NCBI GenBank assembly: GCA_024653385.1
Contig: JANLFZ010000400.1
Span: forward strand, 1 to 5,402
Length of the DNA: 5,402 bases
DNA from: Thermoguttaceae bacterium
GTDB taxonomy: Bacteria > Planctomycetota > Planctomycetia > Pirellulales > Thermoguttaceae
Reading direction: 5' to 3'
Position numbers and translations under genes: made by a program. Of this stretch, positions 1 through 5,402 are shown in pieces; within the stretch, counting starts at the first letter, position 1, and every line of letters starts with the position of its first letter. The notes beneath the pieces are model-generated. The model was given only the letters and a program-made list of their open reading frames with translations. It was not told the origin of the DNA and did not search any database.

Positions 1-36
1 GCCAGCCAGGGCCGTGTGCCAATGGCCCTCGCTGGC
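1..36. repeat. Inverted repeat copy and hairpin at left window edge
   Basis: Positions 1-20 are the exact reverse complement of 91-110, a piece of the tandem repeat that follows. The repeat family is therefore present here in the opposite orientation, cut by the window edge. Positions 1-13 also pair with 24-36 with one C-C mismatch in 13, leaving a 10-nt loop (14-23), so a stable stem-loop is possible in DNA or RNA. The switch in orientation falls at about 20-23, where the inverted copy breaks off after its GTGTGCC-(G)AAT segment (one G missing) and the direct copies start. Its full extent cannot be seen. Confidence 0.8.
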
Positions 37-243
37 GCGTCGGGTCAGTATTCGGCACGCCGGCCTCGCTGGCGCGTCGGGTCAGTATTCGGCACACGGC
101 CCTGGCTGGCGCTTCGGGTCAGTATTCGGCACACGGCCCTAGCTGGCGCTTCGGGTCAGTGTTCGGCACACGGCCCTCGCTGGCGCTTCGGGTCAGTATT
201 CATTCGGCACGCTGCCCTCGCTGGCGCGTCGGGCTAGTATTCG
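24..243. repeat. Tandem array of six 37-bp repeats, planctomycete-type intergenic repeat
   Basis: The core GCTGGCGC recurs at 31, 68, 105, 142, 179 and 220, with steps of 37, 37, 37, 37 and 41 bp. Units are 24-60, 61-97, 98-134, 135-171, 172-212 and 213-243 (last one partial). Each unit reads roughly GGCCCTCGCTGGCGC, then G/T-TCGGGTCAGTATTC, then GGCACAC. Differences are single bases (GCGTCGGG in units 1, 2 and 6; GCTTCGGG in 3, 4 and 5), except that unit 5 carries a 4-bp ATTC duplication. The period is not a multiple of three, so the reading frame rotates and the array is not a protein repeat. No spacers are present, so it is not a CRISPR array. Translations in either direction give LARR.S- and KRQRG/TRQRG-like peptides, which I recall as common spurious ORFs in planctomycete genomes. 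Function is unknown; it could act in transcript 3'-end formation for the gene ending at 249. Confidence 0.9.
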
Positions 244-248
244 TCGGG

Positions 249-1952
249 CTAGGGTGGGGCGATGGCGGGGGCCTCGATGAGTTGGCTGAGGGTCTTCGCA
301 CTGACGGGCTCGGCGAACTCGACGACTTGGGCAATCCAGACCCCTTGACGCGCGACCTGGCCGACGACCCGGCCCTGCCGCAACGCCTCGGGAACACTCG
401 CCAGGTTGGCCTTTCGGTGGTAGAAGAGGCCGTACCGGCAGCCCAACGCCTCCTGCGGTCTCGAGGCATCCCAGCCGACGAGCTTCACTTCGCGCTCGAT
501 CAGCGAGGGCGATGCGATTTGGATTCCCGGCACCTGGTACGGCGCCAGGTTCGGGCCGAAGAGCAGCCTCTGTCCTGCCGCGTTGTCGGCGGCTTGGCTC
601 AACAGCGATTCGGTGATCCCGCCGCCCCAGTAGTCGACCTCGAAGCCTAGTCGTTCGGCACCCGCCAGCCCGCCGACGAGTAGACTGTAGTGACTGAGAT
701 AGCAGGGATGGTACAAGACCAGCCCAAGCCCCTGCAACGCGATTAGAGCGCCGACGGACACGGTCCGCGCCCTTCGCCCCCAGGACGGTAGCCCCGGGTG
801 TTCGACGAGCCATTTGGCGCCGATTCCCACGAAGACGGCCCAGAGCGGGAAGGCCATCAGAAACAGCCGCTCGCCGTCGTACACGGGGGTTCCGGGAAAC
901 GAGAAGACGGCCAGCACGAACGCGAGCAACGCGGCCAAAAGGCCGGTTCCCGGTGGGGCGCGGCGCAGGCGGCGTCGTGCCCAGAGTCCCAGGATGCCCA
1001 AGATCAGAAAGCCGAGGGGCAAGACGACCGCGAACGTCGCCACGGCGTAGTGGCGCGGCACGTCATGGTCGGCCCAGACACGGCCCAAGTAGAACACCTG
1101 GAGGGCTTGTCGCTGGGTGCCGGTGGCGAGGTACTGCTTCAAGTTCGCAAAGGGCGCCAGCCACAGCCAAGGCCAGCCCGCGTACAGGGTGGCGACGCCG
1201 GCGATGCCCCACGCCAATAGCGGCCCAAGCACGCGGCGGCGCAGGCGCCAGACGAGCCAGACGACCACCGGCGCCGCCAAGAGAACTCCGTGCAGCCGGA
1301 CGAGCATGGCCAGGCCCCAGACGATGCCGGCCAGGGCGTATTGCCACCACCGTCCGCCGCGGGCGTGGGCCACGATCACGGCCAGGGCGGCCATCGTGAA
1401 GAACAGGGTGGTGAGCATGTCGAGGGCCGCCAGGTGGGCATGGCCGAACAGGCGCGGCGTCAGAAACACCGCCGCCGCCGCTGCCGTGCCGGCCTTGCCG
1501 CCCTCGACCTTGGCGGTCCAAAGACCCACGATCAGCACGAGCAGGCCGAATGCCAACGCCGGAGCGAACCGGGCAGCCACCAGCGAGACCACGCCCAGCT
1601 CGTCCGGGGCCACGTCGAACAGGCCGTGAATAACGCCCAAAATCCAGTTGCCCAAGGGCGGATGAACCGGCGGGCCGTGGCGACCCCAACGGAAGTTCCT
1701 GGCGATGTTCGCCGGTGAGAAGAACGACCAGCCTTGCTGCCGAAGCGACCAGACCAGCCCCTTGCCGTAGGCCACTTGGTACGGCTCGTCGCAGGTGATG
1801 CCGGGACCGCCGGACTCCGGCGCGAGCGTCACCAACGCGGCGACCGTGGCCAGCAGCGCGACGGTCACGGGGCCAAGCCACGGCCGACAGGACTGCGCAT
1901 GGGGGTCGGCCGCCGGCTTAGGCTTCTCCGTCTCGGCGCTGCCAGACCGCAT
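249..1952 (-). CDS. GT39/ArnT-like membrane glycosyltransferase (GT-C fold)
   Basis: This encodes a 567-residue polytopic membrane protein, predicted to move a sugar from a polyprenyl-phosphate carrier to an acceptor on the outer face of the cytoplasmic membrane. After a short cytoplasmic tail and a first membrane segment (about 27-45), the first periplasmic loop carries D55-E56 in TCDEPYQ, the place of the catalytic acid in PMT/ArnT enzymes, followed by HPPL at 97-100. Further hydrophobic segments lie at about 127-146, 155-165, 180-196, 206-236, 246-266, 303-324, 337-352, 364-380 and 398-414. A soluble C-terminal part contains the HYSLLVGG...GFEVDYWG block (421-443), which I recall from bacterial GT39-like proteins. 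ATG at 1952 is chosen because it lies 22 bp after the upstream stop. The frame stays open much further upstream, but that stretch is antisense-free shadow inside the preceding gene. Shine-Dalgarno support is weak (CGGGAA), so translational coupling is possible. Donor and acceptor cannot be deduced. The TAG stop lies in a repeat-derived motif. Confidence 0.85.
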   Translation of the reverse strand: MRSGSAETEKPKPAADPHAQSCRPWLGPVTVALLATVAALVTLAPESGGPGITCDEPYQVAYGKGLVWSLRQQGWSFFSPANIARNFRWGRHGPPVHPPLGNWILGVIHGLFDVAPDELGVVSLVAARFAPALAFGLLVLIVGLWTAKVEGGKAGTAAAAAVFLTPRLFGHAHLAALDMLTTLFFTMAALAVIVAHARGGRWWQYALAGIVWGLAMLVRLHGVLLAAPVVVWLVWRLRRRVLGPLLAWGIAGVATLYAGWPWLWLAPFANLKQYLATGTQRQALQVFYLGRVWADHDVPRHYAVATFAVVLPLGFLILGILGLWARRRLRRAPPGTGLLAALLAFVLAVFSFPGTPVYDGERLFLMAFPLWAVFVGIGAKWLVEHPGLPSWGRRARTVSVGALIALQGLGLVLYHPCYLSHYSLLVGGLAGAERLGFEVDYWGGGITESLLSQAADNAAGQRLLFGPNLAPYQVPGIQIASPSLIEREVKLVGWDASRPQEALGCRYGLFYHRKANLASVPEALRQGRVVGQVARQGVWIAQVVEFAEPVSAKTLSQLIEAPAIAPP

Positions 1953-1974
1953 CGGCAGGTTCCCGGAAAGGGGC

Positions 1975-3276
1975 CTATTCCTGATCTTCGGGCTTGGGGT
2001 CCAGCACCGGGGCGCCCGCCGAGTCGGTCTTGATTTCGGGGAGCGGGGCGGGCAATTGACTGGGCTCTTCGGCCACGAACACCTCGTCCATCTCCGTGGC
2101 GTCCACGTGGCGGCGCAAGAGCAGGTACACGGCCGCCGCCGCGCTCCAGAAATAGCTGGCCAAGAACCCCGCGCCAAGCAGTCGCACGCACTGCGTCCAG
2201 AACCGCACCAGCCCGGCGCCCAGGGCAGCCACGCCGCCTGCCTCGCCGGGCGTGGCAACCCGCGCGACCGCATCGAGGCCGGCGCCCCAACTGGCGGCCC
2301 AGTAGGTCATGCGCACGATCGCGGCGAAAAACCACGAGACCGCGACCCAACCCAGCGTCCCGATCGCGAAGGCCACCGCCGCGTAGAACAGGTAGTGGAG
2401 CGGACGTTGATAGGTGTAGCTGTACGCGCGGCCGATGGCGTCGTAGGTGTCGGTGCCCTCCGAACTGACCCCGGACCACAAGAGCGGCCAGCCGAACAAC
2501 AGCCCGATGGCCAGCAAGGCCAGCAGAAACCCGGCCAGCAAGGCCAACGGCCAGACGAGCGCGGCGAGGACCACCCCCAGCGAAACCCGAAGAAACAGCC
2601 CCAGCACCATCACCGGCAGGCTGGCCACGAAGATTCCCAAGAGGGGCACCAGCGGCGCCCAGGCGTAGGCGCCCCACTTCCCCAGGGCGAACCGAACGAC
2701 CGCGCCGAGCCCAAGCCGCTCGCGGGTTGCCAGTTCGTACACGGCGGCGCGGTTGATCATGCCGCCGAAGAACGACCAGACCGCCAGTGCCCACAAGCCG
2801 CAGCACAAGAAGAACACGAAGTCTCCGAACCCGACGTCGGCGGCAAACATCTGTCGGAACGGCCGAGCGACTTGGTCCCAGGCCCAGCCCAGCGGCGCTA
2901 CGAGCGAACCGCTCGCGACGGCCCAGCCGGTACGAGCGCCCGGTTCGCGTGGTCCGGGCAAGGCGTCGCGCGCAGCGGCCTCGGCCGGCTCGCTCGCCGT
3001 TTTCGGCGTGGGTCGTGCGTACGCCTCGGGGATGGCGGCCGCCGCGGCCAGCCACGGACAGGGACCAGGCGCGCCCAGCGTCTCGGGCAGATCCCGCTGG
3101 CCGAGAAACGCCAGGGCAAGGGCCGACCAACCCGCCAGCGTCAGCACCGTGCCCAAGGCCCCGGCCAGAAGCAACCGGAACTGGATGGCGATCCGGAAGC
3201 ACCGCGCGATGATCAACCAAGGAAACAGTTCCGACCAGGCGACGCGGCGCAAGGCACCGTTGCGTGGTTCGTTCAT
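1975..3276 (-). CDS. Conserved polytopic membrane protein of unknown function
   Basis: This encodes a 433-residue protein that I recognise only as resembling uncharacterised membrane proteins seen in planctomycetes; I cannot assign a function. An amphipathic N-terminal stretch (SELFPWLIIARCFRIAIQF, about 15-33) precedes a first membrane segment at about 35-58. A Pro/Ala-rich, probably extracytoplasmic linker spans about 60-145. Further membrane segments lie near 150-172, 205-228, 234-268 (long, perhaps two), 296-320 and 363-388. The stretch SSEGTDTYDAIGRAYSYTYQRPLHYLFY (271-298) lies between two membrane segments and is the most motif-like part. The C-terminal tail from 389 is acidic and Pro-rich (ATEMDEVFVAEEP and onward) and probably cytoplasmic. 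The ATG at 3276 is chosen because GGGGAG sits 7 nt upstream; the longer open frame to 3453 would run through the promoter. It is the first gene of a likely two-gene operon with the glycosyltransferase, so a role in envelope or polysaccharide assembly is a guess from context. Confidence 0.85.
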   Translation of the reverse strand: MNEPRNGALRRVAWSELFPWLIIARCFRIAIQFRLLLAGALGTVLTLAGWSALALAFLGQRDLPETLGAPGPCPWLAAAAAIPEAYARPTPKTASEPAEAAARDALPGPREPGARTGWAVASGSLVAPLGWAWDQVARPFRQMFAADVGFGDFVFFLCCGLWALAVWSFFGGMINRAAVYELATRERLGLGAVVRFALGKWGAYAWAPLVPLLGIFVASLPVMVLGLFLRVSLGVVLAALVWPLALLAGFLLALLAIGLLFGWPLLWSGVSSEGTDTYDAIGRAYSYTYQRPLHYLFYAAVAFAIGTLGWVAVSWFFAAIVRMTYWAASWGAGLDAVARVATPGEAGGVAALGAGLVRFWTQCVRLLGAGFLASYFWSAAAAVYLLLRRHVDATEMDEVFVAEEPSQLPAPLPEIKTDSAGAPVLDPKPEDQE

Positions 3277-3283
3277 GGTAGGG

Positions 3284-3289
3284 CTCCCC
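3284..3289 (-). promoter_or_regulatory. Ribosome binding site of the membrane protein gene
   Basis: On the minus strand the sequence GGGGAG lies 7 nt before the ATG at 3276. This good Shine-Dalgarno match fixes the start at 3276 rather than at the upstream in-frame candidate near 3453. Confidence 0.75.
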
Positions 3290-3321
3290 AGGGTGCGCGC
3301 GGGCAAAGCGTGACCCCCGGC

Positions 3322-3349
3322 ATTATAGTTCCCCCCGTTGGCGATGCAA
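3322..3349 (-). promoter_or_regulatory. Sigma70-type promoter of the minus-strand operon
   Basis: The minus strand carries a perfect TATAAT (-10) at 3327-3322. A partial -35 box, TTGCAT, lies at 3349-3344, a spacing of 16 bp. In this very G+C-rich sequence a perfect TATAAT is unlikely by chance at this spot. It would start transcription near 3314, giving a leader of about 38 nt that contains the GGGGAG ribosome binding site. The -35 box matches the consensus only in TTG. Confidence 0.6.
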
Positions 3350-3469
3350 GGCTTCGCGCCGGGGTGGCCGTGGCGTACCTTGAGGGATCGTCCGTCCCCC
3401 GCGCGCCTGGGGGCGCGAGCCGCCGTCGGGCGCCTGCGGGCATCGCCACCCACAACGCCTCAGCTTTCT
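3350..3469 (+). other. Leader/upstream region of the Tat lyase-like gene with a small hairpin
   Basis: This is the part of the divergent intergenic region nearer the plus-strand gene. It is very G+C-rich. A 6-bp all-GC stem with a 4-nt loop (3402-3407 with 3412-3417) is possible. I see no convincing sigma70 promoter for the plus strand here. The nearest candidate -10 is TATAGT at 3324-3329, overlapping the minus-strand -10, but it lacks a -35 box. I see no riboswitch or operator that I recognise, and no small ORF with a ribosome binding site. Confidence 0.35.
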
Positions 3470-3475
3470 GGAGGG
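3470..3475 (+). promoter_or_regulatory. Ribosome binding site of the Tat lyase-like gene
   Basis: GGAGGG lies 8 nt before the ATG at 3484. This strong Shine-Dalgarno match decides the start at 3484 against the very long upstream extension of the same open frame, which is antisense to the two minus-strand genes. Confidence 0.8.
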
Positions 3476-3483
3476 AACAACGC

Positions 3484-4872
3484 ATGGCCCAGACGAAGAC
3501 GTGCCATGGTGGTTGCCGAGTTACCCGGCGGGGATTCCTGGCCGCCGCCCGGCGCATGGCGCTGGGCACCGCGGCGGTTGGCGCCGCGGGGCGGTTCCTG
3601 GTGGCCGCCCCGGCCGTGGTGGCCGTTTCCAAGCCCGCGCGTCCCAAGCCCCGGCCCGACCTGCTCGATCGCGACTCGCCCAAGGGCATCGAAGTGTTCC
3701 AGCTTACGACCGAGCCGGATGTGCCCAGCTCGCACCTCTACATGGAGGCGCAGATTTTCACGCTCGACTCGAAGCGGTTCGTGCTCCACCGCTCGGCCAC
3801 GGCGCACGGCAGCAGCAAGAACGATCCGAAGCACCGCTACCTGCTCTGCGATCTGGAGGACGGCGGCTCGCTTCACCCGCTGACCGACGAACTGGGGGCC
3901 ACGGGCGCCTCGGTCTCGCCCGACGGGGCGTATTGCTACTATTTCGTCAACGAGACCGAGGTGGGTGGCGGCCGGCTGACGCTCAAGCGCGTGCGGCTCG
4001 ACGGCACGGACCGTCGGACACTTGTCGTGCTCGACGCGCCGATTCCCGGCACGAAGTTCCGACCCAGCGGCATCTACCCGCTTTCGACCATCTCGTCGGA
4101 CGGCAAGCGAATCGCCATCTCGGCGTTCTTGGGCGACGGCAAGACCGAGGGGGCGCCGTTCGGCCTGCTGGTGTTCGACATCGAGAAGGCGTCGGTCAGT
4201 CTGGCGATTTCCGGGCCGACCTGGTGCAACATGCACCCGCAGTACAGCCGCTCGACCGACCCGGAGGAGAGTCACGACGTGTTGATCCAGGAGAACCACG
4301 GTTCGGTGGCCACGGCCAAGGGGAGCATCGCGCGCCTGGTCGGCGGCGAAGGGGCCGACATCCACGTGGTCCGCGACGACGGCACGAACTTCCGCAACAT
4401 GCCGTGGGGCCGCGACGGCAACGAAGCCTGCCAGGGGCATCAGTGCTGGCGGGGGCGAAGCGCCTGGGCCATCACGAGCACCGGCACGCGCAAGCCGCCC
4501 GAGGCCCAACTCATCGAGGGTCGTGCCGCTCCGCACGCCGGGCACGTGGGGATCAAGACGCCGGACGGACTGCGCAACGACCTCAGCCGCAGCTTCCCCA
4601 ATCCGCACTTCTACCACTTCGCCACCGACCTGGCCGGCAAGCGGCTGATTTCCGACGGGGGAACGCTCAACCGCGAGGCGCACCTCTACCTGGCCGAGCT
4701 GGGCGAGCCCGGCAAGGACCCGATGCACCACGTGCGCCACCTCGTGTATCCCCGGTCAACGTGCGCGAAGAACGCCCACATCCACCCGTTCCTCTCGCCC
4801 GACGGCACGATGGCCTTCTTCAACTCGGACGAATCGGGGATCCTCCAGGCGTACATGATTCGGGGGCTCTAG
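3484..4872 (+). CDS. Tat-exported beta-propeller protein, oligogalacturonate lyase-like
   Basis: This encodes a 462-residue protein. The N-terminus has a twin-arginine signal: TRRGFL at 14-19, then a hydrophobic stretch to about 44, with a possible cleavage after A-P-A (42-44). It should therefore be folded in the cytoplasm, perhaps with a metal or partner, and exported. The rest looks like a TolB/oligogalacturonate lyase type beta-propeller, with blade motifs VSPDGAY (144-150), SSDGKR (204-209), DLAGKR (382-387) and LSPDGTMAFF (437-446). The C-terminal HIHPFLSPDG...FNSDESG (432-452) matches the H-P-H-P-S-F-x-P-D...TSD-x-E-G block of family 22 pectate/oligogalacturonate lyases, whose paired His residues bind Mn2+. 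Here these are H432 and H434. Other candidate His ligands are H319, H351, H354, H375 and H378. The Gln that in the characterised enzyme sits three residues before the first His appears as K429, so lyase activity is uncertain. It could instead be a non-catalytic or differently specific propeller. It is transcribed divergently from the left operon and converges on a dehydrogenase gene. Confidence 0.8.
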   Translation: MAQTKTCHGGCRVTRRGFLAAARRMALGTAAVGAAGRFLVAAPAVVAVSKPARPKPRPDLLDRDSPKGIEVFQLTTEPDVPSSHLYMEAQIFTLDSKRFVLHRSATAHGSSKNDPKHRYLLCDLEDGGSLHPLTDELGATGASVSPDGAYCYYFVNETEVGGGRLTLKRVRLDGTDRRTLVVLDAPIPGTKFRPSGIYPLSTISSDGKRIAISAFLGDGKTEGAPFGLLVFDIEKASVSLAISGPTWCNMHPQYSRSTDPEESHDVLIQENHGSVATAKGSIARLVGGEGADIHVVRDDGTNFRNMPWGRDGNEACQGHQCWRGRSAWAITSTGTRKPPEAQLIEGRAAPHAGHVGIKTPDGLRNDLSRSFPNPHFYHFATDLAGKRLISDGGTLNREAHLYLAELGEPGKDPMHHVRHLVYPRSTCAKNAHIHPFLSPDGTMAFFNSDESGILQAYMIRGL

Positions 4873-4886
4873 GCCGTTAGAGTCCC
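4863..4886. terminator. Hairpin over the convergent stop codons, possible bidirectional terminator
   Basis: Positions 4863-4871 pair with 4878-4886 as a 9-bp stem (one G-U in the plus-strand transcript, an A-C mismatch in the minus-strand one) around the 6-nt loop 4872-4877. The stem-loop includes both stop codons, TAG at 4870-4872 (plus) and TAA at 4879-4877 (minus). There is no T-run on either side, so it is not a classical intrinsic terminator. It may stall polymerase or protect 3' ends, or be chance in G+C-rich sequence. Confidence 0.4.
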
Positions 4887-5402
4887 GGCACGTATTTCTT
4901 GCCGAACTGGCCGCCGACCGCCTGGCGGAAGCCCTCGCCGAACGGCATCCACGAGGTGGTTCCGCCGTCGACGATGAGGGTTTGGCCGACGATGTACCGG
5001 GCGTCGTCCGAGGCGAGGAACACGGCCGCCTTGGCGATATCGTGGGGCTGGCCGACGAAGCCGGCGGGAATGACCCGGCCCATGGCCGCCGCATCGTAGT
5101 CGGGAAAGACCTCGTGATGGGCCTGGACCTCGATCGCGCCGGGAGCGATCGCGTTGACGCGAATGCCCTTGGGCGCCAGCTCGATTGCCAGGCACCGCGT
5201 GAACGCCACGATCGCCCCCTTCGTGCCCGCGTAGACCGTGTGCTCCTGGTAACCCTCGTAGGCGTGGATCGAGGTGAGGTTGACCACGACGCCGCGGCCC
5301 TGGGCGATCATGCGTTTGACCACGGCCTGGGTGACGAAATACATCGCCCGAATGTTCACCCCGTAGACCGTGTCGAACTGCTCGGGGGTGACCTCGAGGA
5401 AG
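4877..5402 (-). CDS. Classical short-chain dehydrogenase/reductase, C-terminal part (5' end outside window)
   Basis: The last 174 residues of an NAD(P)-dependent oxidoreductase are visible. The frame is open to the window edge (FLEVTPEQFDTVYGVNIRAM...), so the GTG at 5359 is an internal Val codon and not the start. The Rossmann TGxxxGxG motif, about 80-90 residues, lies outside. Counting from the window edge, the active-site residues of classical SDRs are all present: N16 (VNI), S44 (NLTS), Y57 and K61 (YAGTK). Then come the usual RVNAIAPG (81-88) and VFLASDDARYIVGQTLIVDGG (127-147). A C-terminal extension (about 148-174, ending FGKKYVPGL) goes beyond the usual VDGG end and may help set substrate or oligomer contacts. 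The nearest general description is FabG/glucose-1-dehydrogenase-like; the substrate cannot be told. KduD of pectin breakdown is also an SDR, but the extended tail argues against a direct call. Confidence 0.9.
   Translation of the reverse strand, partial: FLEVTPEQFDTVYGVNIRAMYFVTQAVVKRMIAQGRGVVVNLTSIHAYEGYQEHTVYAGTKGAIVAFTRCLAIELAPKGIRVNAIAPGAIEVQAHHEVFPDYDAAAMGRVIPAGFVGQPHDIAKAAVFLASDDARYIVGQTLIVDGGTTSWMPFGEGFRQAVGGQFGKKYVPGL

Noticed and set aside
16..237. Small plus-strand ORF across the repeats
   Set aside because: It is a translation of the 37-bp repeat rotating through frames; no ribosome binding site and no protein-like composition.
24..243. CRISPR array
   Set aside because: The units are directly adjacent with no unique spacers, and no cas gene is in the window.
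1953..2273. N-terminal extension of the glycosyltransferase frame
   Set aside because: It overlaps the end of the membrane protein gene in another frame, is Arg/Pro/Cys/Trp-rich and unlike a GT39 N-terminus; ATG at 1952 just after the preceding stop fits better.
1795..3483. Very long plus-strand open frame continuous with the lyase-like gene (about 560 extra residues)
   Set aside because: It is antisense to two membrane protein genes, is Arg/Gln/Gly/Pro-rich with no recognisable domain, and the Tat signal plus GGAGGG ribosome binding site place the real start at 3484. The lack of stops reflects G+C-rich codon use.
3460..4740. 426-residue minus-strand open frame opposite the lyase-like gene
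   Set aside because: Composition is typical of an antisense shadow (Val/Arg/Ala/Gly-rich, no motif), while the plus strand encodes a protein with a Tat signal and propeller motifs.
5357..5359. GTG as start of the dehydrogenase
   Set aside because: The frame is open to the window edge and the upstream residues (FLEVTPEQFDTVYG) are typical SDR sequence before the conserved VN motif, so the GTG is internal.

Overview
The window looks like a chromosomal piece of a G+C-rich bacterium, most likely a planctomycete (Pirellulales-like). This rests on the very high G+C content, the short intergenic repeats of the type whose spurious translations (LARR..., TRQRG/KRQRG-like peptides) litter planctomycete genomes, and the gene families present. 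The assignment is an inference from the sequence alone; no search was run.

Layout. Positions 1-248 hold no gene. They contain an array of six tandem 37-bp repeats, preceded at the window edge by a copy in inverted orientation, and the array runs up to the stop codon of the first gene. Two minus-strand genes follow in one likely operon. Reading in their direction, the first (1975-3276) encodes a polytopic membrane protein of unknown function. The second (249-1952) begins 22 bp further on and encodes a GT-C fold membrane glycosyltransferase of the GT39/PMT/ArnT type. A good sigma70-like promoter (3322-3349) and a strong ribosome binding site lie upstream of the pair.

A 207-bp divergent intergenic region (3277-3483) separates these from a plus-strand gene (3484-4872) for a Tat-exported beta-propeller protein related to oligogalacturonate lyase. 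At the right end is the C-terminal part of a classical short-chain dehydrogenase (minus strand, 4877 to beyond the window). It converges on the lyase-like gene with only 4 bp between the stop codons, and a 9-bp-stem hairpin covers both stops.

Functionally, the left operon probably acts at the cytoplasmic membrane, moving sugars from a lipid carrier. The right pair could belong to sugar-acid or polysaccharide breakdown, but the link between the lyase-like protein and the dehydrogenase is only suggestive because the genes face each other. I see no CRISPR, tRNA, rRNA, transposase or phage gene. The most unusual parts are the repeat array with its inverted edge, the uncharacterised membrane protein, and the compact convergent junction.
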